In this document: positions 52,623 to 61,733 of the stretch, one piece after another | Layout: each line of letters starts with the position of its first letter | Position numbering within the stretch: position 1 is the first letter of the stretch | NCBI RefSeq assembly: GCF_034676705.1 | Contig: NZ_JAUCBS010000011.1 | Location: 71,426-135,425, forward strand | Direction: 5' to 3' | DNA length: 64,000 nt | Origin: Gemmobacter sp. | GTDB taxonomy: Bacteria > Pseudomonadota > Alphaproteobacteria > Rhodobacterales > Rhodobacteraceae | Notes under the pieces: generated by a model | The model's input: the letters and a program-made list of their open reading frames with translations, nothing else | Told to the model about the DNA's origin: nothing | The model's database searches: none | Made by a program: the position numbers and the translations under genes

Positions 52623-53620
52623 GCCGCCCCGACGATGCCGCGCGCGGTGGCGATCACGGCATCGGGCACCTCGATCCAGCCGGCCGCCAGCCGTTCGGCC
52701 CGCGCGGCCGCCGACCGGGCAAAGGGCACGCGCACCGGATGGGCCGGGTCCAGCGGCCGCGTCGCCTCGAGTTCGGCGGCATAGGCGGACACGCGATGGC
52801 GAAAATCGTCCGCATCGCCGAACAACGCCGGATCCCAGGCCGTCAGGAAGAAACCGCAGTCATAGGGGGCTGTCGCCGAACTTGTGGCGTTGATCTGGCC
52901 CACCATCATCGACATCAGCTGGATGCTCAGCGCCAGCCCCGATCCGCGATGCCCGCCCCAGGCGGTGATTGCCCCGCCGGGCAGCACCTTGAACGGGTCG
53001 GTGGTGGGCCGGCCATCGGCATCGTAGCCGATGCCCTCGGGCAAGGGCTGGTTCAACCGCTGGGCCAGCAGCACCTCGGCATGGGTCGAAGTCGAGGTGC
53101 CGATGTCCCAGATCACCGGCACGCCGTCGGCGGGAAAGCCGAAGGCGATGGGGTTGGTGCAGAACCGCGGCTCGGTCCCGCCATGGGGGGCGACAACGGA
53201 AACGCCGCTGCCCATCACCAGCCCGACCAGCCCCGCCGCCGTCACCCGTTCCAGGTAATACGAGAACATCCCGGTGTAATAGGTGCGCGAGGCACCCACG
53301 ACACCCACACCCATGGCCTTCGCCTTGGCGATGGCAACATCGGTCGCCTGCGCCGCCACCAGATAGCCGACGGTATTCTGCGCATCCCAATGCGACGAAA
53401 CCGGCGTTTCGCGTAGCAGGGTCACCGGGCCGCGTTGCAGCCCCCGGCTGCGGATATAATCCCCGATCACCAGCGCGCGGGCGATGCCAGCATATCCCAG
53501 CCCGCGCAATTCGCAATCCAGCAGATGATCGGCGATCACCGCGGCCTCGTCGGGGGTATGGTCCAGGCGCCGCATCAGGGCCTCCAGCAGCGCGCGGGCC
53601 TCGGCAATGTCCAGTTTCAT
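52619..53620 (-). CDS. Ldh-family (malate/lactate type) oxidoreductase
   Basis: 333 residues of the LDH2 family: YAGIARALVIGD, GVGVVGASRTYYTGMFSYYL, NPIAFGFPADGVPVIWDI, GGHRGSGLALSIQLM. NAD(P)-dependent oxidation of a 2-hydroxy acid. Second gene of the epimerase-Ldh-NIPSNAP operon. Confidence 0.9.
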   Translation of the reverse strand: MKLDIAEARALLEALMRRLDHTPDEAAVIADHLLDCELRGLGYAGIARALVIGDYIRSRGLQRGPVTLLRETPVSSHWDAQNTVGYLVAAQATDVAIAKAKAMGVGVVGASRTYYTGMFSYYLERVTAAGLVGLVMGSGVSVVAPHGGTEPRFCTNPIAFGFPADGVPVIWDIGTSTSTHAEVLLAQRLNQPLPEGIGYDADGRPTTDPFKVLPGGAITAWGGHRGSGLALSIQLMSMMVGQINATSSATAPYDCGFFLTAWDPALFGDADDFRHRVSAYAAELEATRPLDPAHPVRVPFARSAAARAERLAAGWIEVPDAVIATARGIVGAA

Positions 53621-53632
53621 CCCATCCCCTCC

Positions 53633-54580
53633 TCAGGCTGCCGCGCCGCGGGTTTCGGCGGCCAGCGCGCGATAGCCGTCGATCAGCGGGCGGTGGCGCA
53701 GGCCCAGTTCGCGTTCGATCAGGCTGCAATCAATGCTGTAGGATCCGCGCAGCGGCGCGTCCGAGGCAAAGCTGACCTCCAACTCGGGCGTGATCTGCCG
53801 CCCCAGCGCGGCAATATCGGCAAAGGACACGTCATGCCCGCCGATGTGATAGACCGGGCTTTGCATCGCCGGCAGCGCCAGCGCCTGGGCAAAGGCAAAG
53901 GCGATGTCATCGACATGGGCCAGCACCACCCGTTGATCTGGCCGATAGGGCAGTGCGACCGGCTGCCCCATGGCCCCGCACGTGGCCACCAGGTTGATCC
54001 CGCGCGCCCCGATCATCGCGCCCGGCCCATAGGCACCGGGAATGCGCAGCGTGATGTATTCGGCGCCATGCAGCCGGTTGTATTCGCCTGCCAGCCGTTC
54101 GCACAGCAGCTTGCCGATACCGTAAAGCGAGGTTGGCCGGGCGGGCGAACCTTCGGTCACCGGCTCTGGCCCCTCCCACGGTTCGTCTCCGGCGTGGTAT
54201 TGCACCGAACTGGGATAGACCAGCCGACGGATGCCCGCCTTGCGCGCCGCCTCGAACACATGGAACGTGCCGGTGTTCATGATCATTTCCTGCCGGTACA
54301 ACCCTTCGGGATCTTCCGGCCGCGCGCTGACGCCGCGTTCCTCGGCAAGGTAGAACACCATATGGGCAATGCGGTCCACGGGGTGGGTCGCCAGCACATG
54401 GTCAATGGCGGCGCGGTCGGAAATGTCGCCGTCCGCGAATGTCACCCGGTCGGCAATGTCGGCCAGCCGCCCGGGCGAGGCGCGCAGATCCATGCAGATC
54501 ACCTGCTCGCCGCGCCGCACCAGTTCCCGCACCAGCCGTGCGCCAATGAACCCCTTGCCGCCTGTTACCAGAATGGCCAC
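53633..54580 (-). CDS. NAD-dependent epimerase/dehydratase
   Basis: 315 residues of the extended SDR family: VTGGKGFIGARLVRELVRRG, catalytic Tyr/Lys in LYGIGKLLCERLAGEYN, and PSSVQYHAGDE. Sugar-nucleotide or hydroxy-acid substrate not evident. First gene of a minus-strand operon, divergent from the racemase. Confidence 0.88.
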   Translation of the reverse strand: MAILVTGGKGFIGARLVRELVRRGEQVICMDLRASPGRLADIADRVTFADGDISDRAAIDHVLATHPVDRIAHMVFYLAEERGVSARPEDPEGLYRQEMIMNTGTFHVFEAARKAGIRRLVYPSSVQYHAGDEPWEGPEPVTEGSPARPTSLYGIGKLLCERLAGEYNRLHGAEYITLRIPGAYGPGAMIGARGINLVATCGAMGQPVALPYRPDQRVVLAHVDDIAFAFAQALALPAMQSPVYHIGGHDVSFADIAALGRQITPELEVSFASDAPLRGSYSIDCSLIERELGLRHRPLIDGYRALAAETRGAAA

Positions 54581-54813
54581 GTCATTCCTCCTCTTGCCGT
54601 TGCGCGGACGCTGGCTGCAAAGGCCGCAACACTCAACGGGGTGGGGATTATTTCAGTTATGACCGCAGGGAATAAGGGGCACGCCAAGTCACACAATCTA
54701 TTGAAATATTGAGATATTATCAGGTTCATGCACCGGCTGCGTACATCCGGCCCGCGTTGTGCCCCCGCCCGTCATGTCCCATCCTGCCCTGGACGTTGCC
54801 AGGAGGACAGGAC

Positions 54814-55917
54814 ATGGCCGGCCCGCTTGCAGGGATGAAGGTGGTAGAATTCACGGGCCTTGGCGCCGCGCCTTTCGTGGCGATGATGCTGGGTGACATG
54901 GGAGCCGACGTGGTGCGGATCGACCGGCCTGGCGCGGCCGGTCCCTATCCGGGGCTGGGCACACGCGCTGATCTGATCGCGCGCAGCCGGCGGTCGATCG
55001 CGCTGGATCTGAAGGCGCCCGCAGATGTCGCGACGGCGCGCGATCTGGTCGCCAGGGCCGAAGTGCTGATCGAGGGGTTTCGCCCCGGCGTGATGGAACG
55101 GCTGGGCCTTGGCCCCGCCGAGTGCCAGGCCCGCAATCCGCGCCTGACCTATGCGCGGATCACCGGCTGGGGCCAGACCGGGCCGCTTGCACAGACCGCC
55201 GGGCATGACCTGAACTATCTGGCGCTGACCGGCCTGCTGCCGTCCTTTGGCCGCCCTGGCGGGCCGCCGCCACCGCCGCTGAACCTGATCGGCGATTTCG
55301 GCGGCGGCGGCCTGCTGGGGGCCTTTGGCATCCTGTGTGCGGTCCTGCAGACGCGCCAGTCGGGACGGGGGCAGGTGGTCGACTGCGCCATGCTGGACGG
55401 CGCGGCGCTGATGGGCACCATGGTCTACAGCTTGCACGCCATAGGCCACTGGGCCGCCACCCGCGGGCGCAACTGGGTGGATGGCGGCGCCCCGTTCTAT
55501 GACAGCTACGAATGCGCCGATGGCAAGTGCATCGCCATCGCCCCTATCGAACCGGCCTTCTACCGCATCCTGCTGGACCGCGCCGGCATCGACGATCCGG
55601 CCCTGCAAGACCCGTCGGACATCGACCAGTGGCCCGATCTCAAGCAACGGCTGGCACGCCTGTTTCGCACCCGCACCCGCGCAGACTGGTGTGTGCTACT
55701 CGAACACACCGATGCCTGCGTTTCGCCCGTGCTGGGTCCGTCCGAGGCCCCCCACCATCCGCACAACAGTGCCCGGCGGGTGTTCGTCGAACATTCCGGC
55801 GCACTGCAACCAGCTCCTGCACCAAGGTTCGACGGTGCCACGCCTGACCTTGCCCTTCCCCCGCCCTATCCGGACGAGCATCGAGCCGAGATCCTTGCCG
55901 ACTGGCTTATGCGTTGA
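54814..55917 (+). CDS. Alpha-methylacyl-CoA racemase-like CaiB-family protein
   Basis: 367 residues from ATG 54814, preceded by AGGAGG (the frame opens at 54709). It matches the racemase branch: GADVVRIDRPG, the GHDLNYLALTGLLPSFGRPG block with the catalytic His (H131), and NLIGDFGGGGLLGAFGI with Asp161, equivalent to His126/Asp156 of the mycobacterial enzyme. It would epimerise the 2-methyl group of an acyl-CoA so that acyl-CoA dehydrogenase can act. It points to a methyl-branched (isoprenoid or steroid-like) substrate. Confidence 0.85.
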   Translation: MAGPLAGMKVVEFTGLGAAPFVAMMLGDMGADVVRIDRPGAAGPYPGLGTRADLIARSRRSIALDLKAPADVATARDLVARAEVLIEGFRPGVMERLGLGPAECQARNPRLTYARITGWGQTGPLAQTAGHDLNYLALTGLLPSFGRPGGPPPPPLNLIGDFGGGGLLGAFGILCAVLQTRQSGRGQVVDCAMLDGAALMGTMVYSLHAIGHWAATRGRNWVDGGAPFYDSYECADGKCIAIAPIEPAFYRILLDRAGIDDPALQDPSDIDQWPDLKQRLARLFRTRTRADWCVLLEHTDACVSPVLGPSEAPHHPHNSARRVFVEHSGALQPAPAPRFDGATPDLALPPPYPDEHRAEILADWLMR

Positions 55918-55992
55918 GGCATATATGAGGGGTTTGATCGTCAATGCGCACTTTTTGAACCTAATGATCACTACCTATATCTTGCTACTAAC

Positions 55993-56017
55993 ATCCGATA
56001 ATCTTGCCTTATCGGAT
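55993..56017. repeat. Perfect 9-bp inverted repeat ATCCGATAA-N7-TTATCGGAT
   Basis: Lies between the racemase gene and parDE. No U-run follows. The minus-strand sequence AAGGCAAGATTATCGGATGT recurs with two changes at 61821-61840, on the other side of repABC. It may be a TA operator, a terminator or a plasmid maintenance site. Confidence 0.6.
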
Positions 56018-56164
56018 ATTCAACGATCTAGACGTAAGGCGCGCTTCAGGGGCTCGTCGCTGCGGCAAATCAGCCTTGGCACTTACCGGTTCGACAGGGT
56101 TCTGGTCACGACTCTTGACGACAGTAGCACCAAGTCATACCATCAAGTAGCAGGAGCCAACGCC

Positions 56165-56434
56165 ATGACCGTAAAATCCTCGATCTCACTCAGCGACGAA
56201 CATCACGCCTTCGCCCGCGCACAGGTGCAAGACGGACGCTTTGCTTCCGTCAGCGCCGTCGTGCAGCACGGATTGGATCTGCTCCGTCAAAAAGCCGAGG
56301 ATGAGCGGCTGGAACGAGCGGCACTGAAGGCTCTGCTCGAGGAGCGGTTGTCCGGGCCCTTCATCTCTGCCGAAGAGATGCGCAGCCGCTTGACTGCCCG
56401 TAGGATGCCCAAGACAGGCGACGCCCACATCTGA
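56165..56434 (+). CDS. parD: ParD-type antitoxin
   Basis: 89 residues with a ribbon-helix-helix N-terminus (VKSSISLSDEHHAFARAQVQ, SVSAVVQHGLDLLRQKAEDE). Ribosome-binding site AGGAG. Overlaps parE by 1 nt (TGATG). Confidence 0.92.
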   Translation: MTVKSSISLSDEHHAFARAQVQDGRFASVSAVVQHGLDLLRQKAEDERLERAALKALLEERLSGPFISAEEMRSRLTARRMPKTGDAHI

Positions 56435-56793
56435 TGAGTTGGCGCATTGAGTTCGCTGCGCAAGCAGAACAGGATTTTGCGCTGATCTTAGACCATCTGG
56501 TCGAAAGCTATGTTGCGTTTGGCGAGACCCGAGCCGAAGCAGAGACGCGTGCCGCTCAGAGAATTGATGCAATCCTCGAGGATACGTATCGAATTGCGAC
56601 GGCTCCGCATCGCGGCAGCCGACATGACGACTTGCTCCCCAGGCTGCGGCAGCTGACGCTTAGCAAGGCGACATTCTGGTTCATCGCCGATGAGACCAGT
56701 GGCCTGATCAGGATCCTTGCGGTGTTCTTCGGTGCTCAGGATCAGCAGCGGCGCATGCTGATACGCCTGCTGGAGCGGCGCCACGACCGATGA
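56434..56793 (+). CDS. parE: ParE-type toxin
   Basis: 119 residues of the RelE/ParE fold: WRIEFAAQAEQDFALILDHL, YRIATAPHRGSRHDDL and FWFIADETSGLIRILAVFFG. ParE toxins inhibit DNA gyrase. It stabilises the replicon next to repABC. Confidence 0.92.
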   Translation: MSWRIEFAAQAEQDFALILDHLVESYVAFGETRAEAETRAAQRIDAILEDTYRIATAPHRGSRHDDLLPRLRQLTLSKATFWFIADETSGLIRILAVFFGAQDQQRRMLIRLLERRHDR

Positions 56794-57319
56794 CCCCCGC
56801 CGATAATGCGCCCCCTGCCCGTCCGTGTCTTCCTCCTAACTGAGACTTGAGCGGCCACTCGAGGTCAATGCTGCCCGGTAACGGAATTGACCTGAGCCTC
56901 GGTCGAAGGCGTGAGACACCTCTGCGCAGGGTCAGAATCGGACCCCGCGCCTGAGGGGCACGCTGTGAGCCAGAAGCACAGGGTATTGCGTTACTATCGC
57001 TCCGACCGCCAGATCGGAACCAGCATCGAAAATCATCGACACCTCCCACGCGGCCGAGACGAACCTCTCCAATTACTACAATAAAAACAGATGCTTGATC
57101 TACCTATCTCAGGCGACACATGAACACGGTTGCAACATCTGGTAGACTTCTGCAGGGCCAGCCCAAGATAGATGCGAACGATTTTCCTTGAGAACTTAAG
57201 GCTCTGCAGGCATAGCTGTAACGGCAAAACCAAAAAATGCTCGCCAAGTGCGTTTCCACAGGGCCAGGTCGACCGCCAACCCTGAGTAACGCAAACAGGC
57301 GACAGGATACGAGCGGACC
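56794..57319. other. repABC upstream region
   Basis: 526 bp without a gene. It holds the near-palindrome CCTTGAGAACTTAAGG (57186-57201; one G/T mismatch in the arms), a candidate RepA/RepB operator. Shadow frames only. Confidence 0.5.
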
Positions 57320-58525
57320 ATGACCCTACCTGTTCTTCACGACAAGCTGAAGGCAGACGCAAACCTCCTTTCGGAGGCACTGGAGCGTATGTCCAAGCTG
57401 TTTCTGGCCCCCAAGGAAGAAAAGACTCTGCGCAACTTCTCCTCTTCCGAGGTCGCGGAGCTCCTGCGGGTCAGTGATGGCTATTTGCGCAAGGCCCATT
57501 TCGACAACAAGATCCCTGAAGTCGAACAGGGTCCGGGCGGAAAGCGCCACTATACGGCTGCCTCGATCTTGGACATCCGTCGCATCATGGCGCAAACTGC
57601 CAAGGATCCGTTCCAGTTCCTGCCCGGTCGCCGCGCGGGCGACAAGCTCCAGATCTGGTCCACAGTGAACTTCAAGGGCGGATCGTCAAAAACCACCACG
57701 ACGGTCACCCTGGCGATGCGGCTCGCGCTACGGGGCTATCGGGTGCTGGTCGTCGACGCCGACCCTCAGGCATCGCTGACCACATTCTTCGGCTATCAGC
57801 CCGAGATCGATTTCCGGCATGGCGGCACGCTCTATGATGCAATCCGCTACAATGACGGAGATACGACGCGGGCATCCATCACCACGGTCCTACGGAACAC
57901 CTATTTTCCCGGGCTTGATCTGGTGCCGGCGGGCATTCTGCTGTCCGAGTTCGAAACCGAGACGCCGACCGCACTCAGCCGCGGTGAGCAGCCAGTCTTT
58001 TTCAACCGCATTCGGGATGCGCTGCGCCAGGTCGAGGATGATTATGACATTGTCCTGATCGACTGCCCGCCGCAGCTTGGCTACCTCACCATGTCAGCAG
58101 TCTGCGCATCGACATCACTTCTGATGACGATCACACCCGAGCGCGTCGACCTCGCCTCGGCGAGCCAGTTTCTGATGATGGCATCCGGGGTGATGGAGGT
58201 TCTGCACAACAACGGTGCCGCCGGATCCTTTGACAACTTCGCCTACCTCCTGACCCGTTTCGACACTGCCATCAGCACGCAGCAGGACTTGGCGGAGTGG
58301 ATCCGCGAGCTGCTCGGCAAAAGCGTAATCCCGACGCCATTCGTGAAATCCTCTGCAGTCAGCGAAGCTGGCTTGTCCCAGCGGACCGTCTTTGAGGTCG
58401 ACCTGTCCACGGTCAAGAACCGAAAGACGTTCGAGCGCGCGCTGGAATCCGCCGTCGGCTTTTGCAACGACATCGAAAAACTCATTCAGGCGGCTTGGGG
58501 CCGGGAGGTGACCGATGCGAAATAA
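57320..58525 (+). CDS. repA: RepA, ParA-type partition ATPase
   Basis: 401 residues. N-terminal helix-turn-helix (FSSSEVAELLRVSDGYLRKA), deviant Walker A FKGGSSKTTTTVT typical of RepA proteins, VVDADPQASLTTFFGY and VLIDCPPQLGY. It segregates the plasmid with RepB and autoregulates repABC. Overlaps repB by 11 nt. Confidence 0.95.
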   Translation: MTLPVLHDKLKADANLLSEALERMSKLFLAPKEEKTLRNFSSSEVAELLRVSDGYLRKAHFDNKIPEVEQGPGGKRHYTAASILDIRRIMAQTAKDPFQFLPGRRAGDKLQIWSTVNFKGGSSKTTTTVTLAMRLALRGYRVLVVDADPQASLTTFFGYQPEIDFRHGGTLYDAIRYNDGDTTRASITTVLRNTYFPGLDLVPAGILLSEFETETPTALSRGEQPVFFNRIRDALRQVEDDYDIVLIDCPPQLGYLTMSAVCASTSLLMTITPERVDLASASQFLMMASGVMEVLHNNGAAGSFDNFAYLLTRFDTAISTQQDLAEWIRELLGKSVIPTPFVKSSAVSEAGLSQRTVFEVDLSTVKNRKTFERALESAVGFCNDIEKLIQAAWGREVTDAK

Positions 58526-59480
58526 CATTCTGGCCCAAAGCCTCCAGAAGAGCCTGGATGGCAGCAAGTCCGCCCCTGTAACGGACACCACGTCCCCCGG
58601 CCCCAGCGTCGACGGGCCGAAATCGCTGCGATCGATGGCCGATGTACTATCGAGCGTTTCGGCGCAAGCCCCGCAGGAGATCGACCCTGCCGAAATCGCG
58701 GATTCCGAGGTTGCCGACAGATTCGATGTGCAGGACGGCTTGAGCGACCTGGTGGAATCAATCCGGGTTTCCGGGCAGCAACTGCCCGTCATGCTCCGCC
58801 ACCGCCGCGGCGCAGGCCCTAGATACGAAGTCGTCTACGGCCGCCGCAGGATTGCGGCATGCCGGGCGCTTGGCATCAAGGTCATGGCCTATATCAAGGA
58901 TATGACGCTTGATGAGGCGCTCATGTCGCAGGCTCTCGAGAACTCGGCAAGGTTGGAGAGGAGCTTCATCGAGCAGGCCGTTTTTGCGGCCAAGCTGGAA
59001 GGTGCCGGGTTCACGGCCGAACGCATTTGCCAGGCGTTGGCCATCGACACAAGCACGCTCAGCCGGTTGCGAACCGTGGTGCGCGACATCCCCGAGCAGA
59101 TCATTCGCCGTATTGGGGCAGCACAGGGCGTGGGTCGGCGGCCCTGGATGGAACTGCGCGATCTGATCAAGGGCGCAACAGACAAAACAGTGCAGAACGT
59201 GATCGCCATCGTTCCAGAGAATGGCTCGGCGGCCGAACGACTTGAAGCTGTCATCACTGCCCTGTCTTCCGGCAGCATCAACGTCGAGCCCAAAGCCCAG
59301 CGAACCCGTTCGACACCGCAGCGAACCATAGTGTCGGGTTCCGTAAGCTATCACGCAACATCGGGAAATCTGGTTCTCCGCGCAGATCGCAAGCAGGATC
59401 GCGCCTTCCTCCAGTATGTCGAAGCACAGCTGGCCCGGCTCTATTCTGACTGGTCCTCAGAGACTCGACAAAGCAAGTAA
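58515..59480 (+). CDS. repB: RepB, ParB-type centromere-binding protein
   Basis: 321 residues: the ParB box VYGRRRIAACRALGIKVMAY, ENSARLERSFIEQA, and helix-turn-helix GFTAERICQALAIDTSTLSR. Binds parS sites and loads RepA. Confidence 0.95.
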   Translation: MRNNILAQSLQKSLDGSKSAPVTDTTSPGPSVDGPKSLRSMADVLSSVSAQAPQEIDPAEIADSEVADRFDVQDGLSDLVESIRVSGQQLPVMLRHRRGAGPRYEVVYGRRRIAACRALGIKVMAYIKDMTLDEALMSQALENSARLERSFIEQAVFAAKLEGAGFTAERICQALAIDTSTLSRLRTVVRDIPEQIIRRIGAAQGVGRRPWMELRDLIKGATDKTVQNVIAIVPENGSAAERLEAVITALSSGSINVEPKAQRTRSTPQRTIVSGSVSYHATSGNLVLRADRKQDRAFLQYVEAQLARLYSDWSSETRQSK

Positions 59481-59498
59481 CCCATTGATTTGCAAAGA

Positions 59499-59512
59499 TT
59501 GACCATGGTCAA
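59499..59512. promoter_or_regulatory. Perfect 14-bp palindrome, candidate parS or operator
   Basis: TTGACCATGGTCAA, 19 bp after the repB stop. repABC systems often have centromere-like palindromes next to repB or in the repB-repC gap. It does not match the rhizobial GTTNNNNGCNNNNAAC parS, so the assignment is tentative. Confidence 0.45.
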
Positions 59513-59559
59513 GTTTCGCAGATGACCACCTCTGAACCCCAACAATCCAAAACAAGTAA

Positions 59560-59690
59560 AGGAGCAGACTTCAGGCAAAAAGAAACCCCCCGAAAGCGGT
59601 GAGCTAACGAAGGGTCCCTGTAACTTAAGCACTTACTAGGTACCCCGAAAAACGAATCAGCGCAACACCGATTTCGGTGAACGGGTGTCG
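59560..59690 (-). ncRNA. Probable counter-transcribed incompatibility RNA
   Basis: The repB-repC gap of repABC plasmids encodes a small antisense RNA that blocks repC. Here the minus strand has a hairpin CACCG-AAAT-CGGTG (59666-59679) and a T-rich stretch GGTTTCTTTTTGCC (about 59570-59583) that would end such an RNA. Exact ends are not certain. Confidence 0.4.
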
Positions 59691-59709
59691 TTTGCCGTCT
59701 GAAATCACC

Positions 59710-60918
59710 ATGACCCACATCACATCCACGGCCCTTGCGGCCGGGGCGCAAAGGATTTGTGCCGCCTCCGGGGCTTCCACGCTGCCGGGAATGGGATCGA
59801 TTGCCCAACAGCCAGTGTTTCGCCCCATCCTGCGCCGCGAGATCATGGCCGCGGTCAACACCTGCAGCCGCGACCTCGGGCTGCGGCAAGGCGCGGTCGT
59901 TGTCCTCGACGCCCTGCTCAGCTGCCTGCCCTGCCAAGGCCAGGATGGCCGCGAGGCGCCGGTGACGCCCGCCACCTTGCTTACAGTCTACGCCAGCAAT
60001 GACACGCTCTGCTTTCGGGCCAAGGGCCTGACCGACCGCCAGCTGCGCCGCCATCTCGAGACGCTCGAAAAGGCCGGTCTGCTGCTGCGCCGCGACAGCG
60101 CCAATGGCAAGCGCTTTCCGGTGATGAAGAACGGCAAGCCGGTCGGCGCCTTCGGGCTGGACCTCTCGCCGCTGTTTGCCCGGGCCGATGACCTGCTGGC
60201 GCTGGCGCAGCGCCGCCGTGACGAGGCCGACGAGCTGCGCGGCTTGCGCGCGCAAATCCTGCGCCTGCGGGCCGCCTGCCTAGAGATGCGCCTGGACGAG
60301 GACATCGCAAGCTTCATCGACGGGCTGCGCAATCTGGTGCGCCGGACAACACTGACCCTGATCGAGGCCCGCGCAGCCCTGTCGCGGCTGACCACGGTCA
60401 TCGCGCAGCATGAGACCGTCCTGACCCGCGAGGAAAGCCCCCTGACCTGCCTGGCCGGTGCGGAAAACCCCGTCGCGGCGGACACCGCACACCACCACGA
60501 AGAACCCCCGGACAGCCCCCTGGCGGCCGTGCAAATCCCTGCCGACCCGCGCATCGACACCAACAAGACGACCGCCTGTGACGGACGGTCTGTCCGCCAC
60601 ATAGAACCAGAGTCAAAGACAAAAAAAGAAAGCGCAACCAGCGGCCATCGCTGGTCCGACCTGACCGAGGTCAGCGCCTTCTACACCGAACCGCAAAGCG
60701 CCAGGGAAACCACCGCCATCGCCTTCGAATTCGGAAGGATGCTGAGAATAAGCCAGGACCTTCTTGCCAGAGCCGCAGCACGGCTGGGGATCTGGCAGTT
60801 GCTCAAGCTGGAAGACCGCATGGCAAGGAACACCGGGACGATCCAGAACCCCAATGCCTATCTGCGCGCAGCCCTGACCACTTGGCCATCCGCCGCAGCA
60901 GGGCAGGGCGCAAGCTGA
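59710..60918 (+). CDS. repC: RepC replication initiator
   Basis: 402 residues from ATG 59710 (a GTG at 59677 is an alternative). Family features: RPILRREIMAAVNTCSRDLG, TVYASNDTLCFRAKGLTDRQ, NGKRFPVMKNGKPVGAFGLDL and a C-terminal domain with AARLGIWQLLKLEDRMAR. The origin lies within repC in this plasmid class. Essential for replication. Confidence 0.94.
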   Translation: MTHITSTALAAGAQRICAASGASTLPGMGSIAQQPVFRPILRREIMAAVNTCSRDLGLRQGAVVVLDALLSCLPCQGQDGREAPVTPATLLTVYASNDTLCFRAKGLTDRQLRRHLETLEKAGLLLRRDSANGKRFPVMKNGKPVGAFGLDLSPLFARADDLLALAQRRRDEADELRGLRAQILRLRAACLEMRLDEDIASFIDGLRNLVRRTTLTLIEARAALSRLTTVIAQHETVLTREESPLTCLAGAENPVAADTAHHHEEPPDSPLAAVQIPADPRIDTNKTTACDGRSVRHIEPESKTKKESATSGHRWSDLTEVSAFYTEPQSARETTAIAFEFGRMLRISQDLLARAAARLGIWQLLKLEDRMARNTGTIQNPNAYLRAALTTWPSAAAGQGAS

Positions 60919-60985
60919 CGGTCGCTCTTGGGGAATCGGTTCTGTTCTGCCATTGTTCTTGCCAGCCCAGCCGCAGGATCACGCC

Positions 60986-61252
60986 ATGAGCAACTTCTAT
61001 TCGCAGACCAAGGGCCAGGATACGCGGCGCCCGCTGTTCCGCCCGGTGCAGGAAAAGACATTGATCGACACCGCCGGAAACCTGCCGCCGCTGGCCACGA
61101 TCCATCCGGGCCAGCCAGCGCCCATCATCCGGCGCGGGGCAGGGCGCCGATGGCTGACCGCGGGCACGGCCGAAGCCCTCCAGATGCGGCGCCCCTTGCC
61201 GGACGAGGCGCTGACCATTACCGCCGAGCAGACCTGTGCAAATCCTCGCTGA
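60986..61252 (+). pseudogene. SRAP (HMCES/YedK) relic with internal deletion and Cys2 changed
   Basis: 88 residues. The N-terminal part MSNFYSQTKGQDTRRPLFRP and GNLPPLATIHPGQPAPIIRR matches SRAP proteins, which start MCN with catalytic Cys2; here Cys2 is Ser. After residue 66 the protein jumps to RRPLPDEALTITAE, the normal SRAP C-terminus (RPLPDxAL). About 130 central residues, including the conserved Asn/Glu/His region, are missing. It overlaps imuA by 17 nt. It cannot form the DNA-protein cross-link at abasic sites that active SRAP makes. Confidence 0.72.
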
Positions 61253-61733
61253 CCGACATCTTGCCAAACCGGATGATCCCCTCACGCTGCTGGGCGCCCG
61301 TGTCCACGAGGCCGAGGGGCGGGGGCGCATCGCATTCGCCCTGTTCCAGGCCGCGCGCACGGCCGGGCCGGTCTTCTGGATCGCCCTCGCCCATGACCAG
61401 GATCGCCTGCTGCCCGCCGCACTGCCCGAGGGCCTGGCCGAGCGCCTGCATCTGGTCGAGGCCCGCGACGAGACCGACCTGCTGTGGGCCACCGAAGAGG
61501 CCCTGCGCAGCCCCGCTGTCGCCCTGGTCATCGCCGAGCCCGCAAGACCCCTCTCGCTGACCGTGGGCAGACGGCTCCAACTTGCCGCCGAAGCCGGCTG
61601 CACCACAGGCCTCATGCTGATCCACCAAGGCAGCGGAAGCCAGGCCGCCGAAACCCGATGGAATTGTGAACCCATCCCCGGACCCGAGGACTCGACTCGG
61701 CACCGCTGGAGTCTTATCAAGAACAAAAAGTGA
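61236..61733 (+). CDS. imuA: ImuA-like SOS mutagenesis protein, C-terminally truncated
   Basis: 165 residues. ILADRHLAKPDDPLTLLGAR, VHEAEGRG, ATEEALRSPAVALVIAE and ETRWNCEPIPGPEDSTRHRW match alphaproteobacterial ImuA-type proteins, which normally continue beyond LIKNK and precede imuB and dnaE2. Here the frame stops after LIKNKK and no imuB or dnaE2 follows. Probably a remnant of the translesion cassette. Confidence 0.65.
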   Translation: MQILADRHLAKPDDPLTLLGARVHEAEGRGRIAFALFQAARTAGPVFWIALAHDQDRLLPAALPEGLAERLHLVEARDETDLLWATEEALRSPAVALVIAEPARPLSLTVGRRLQLAAEAGCTTGLMLIHQGSGSQAAETRWNCEPIPGPEDSTRHRWSLIKNKK

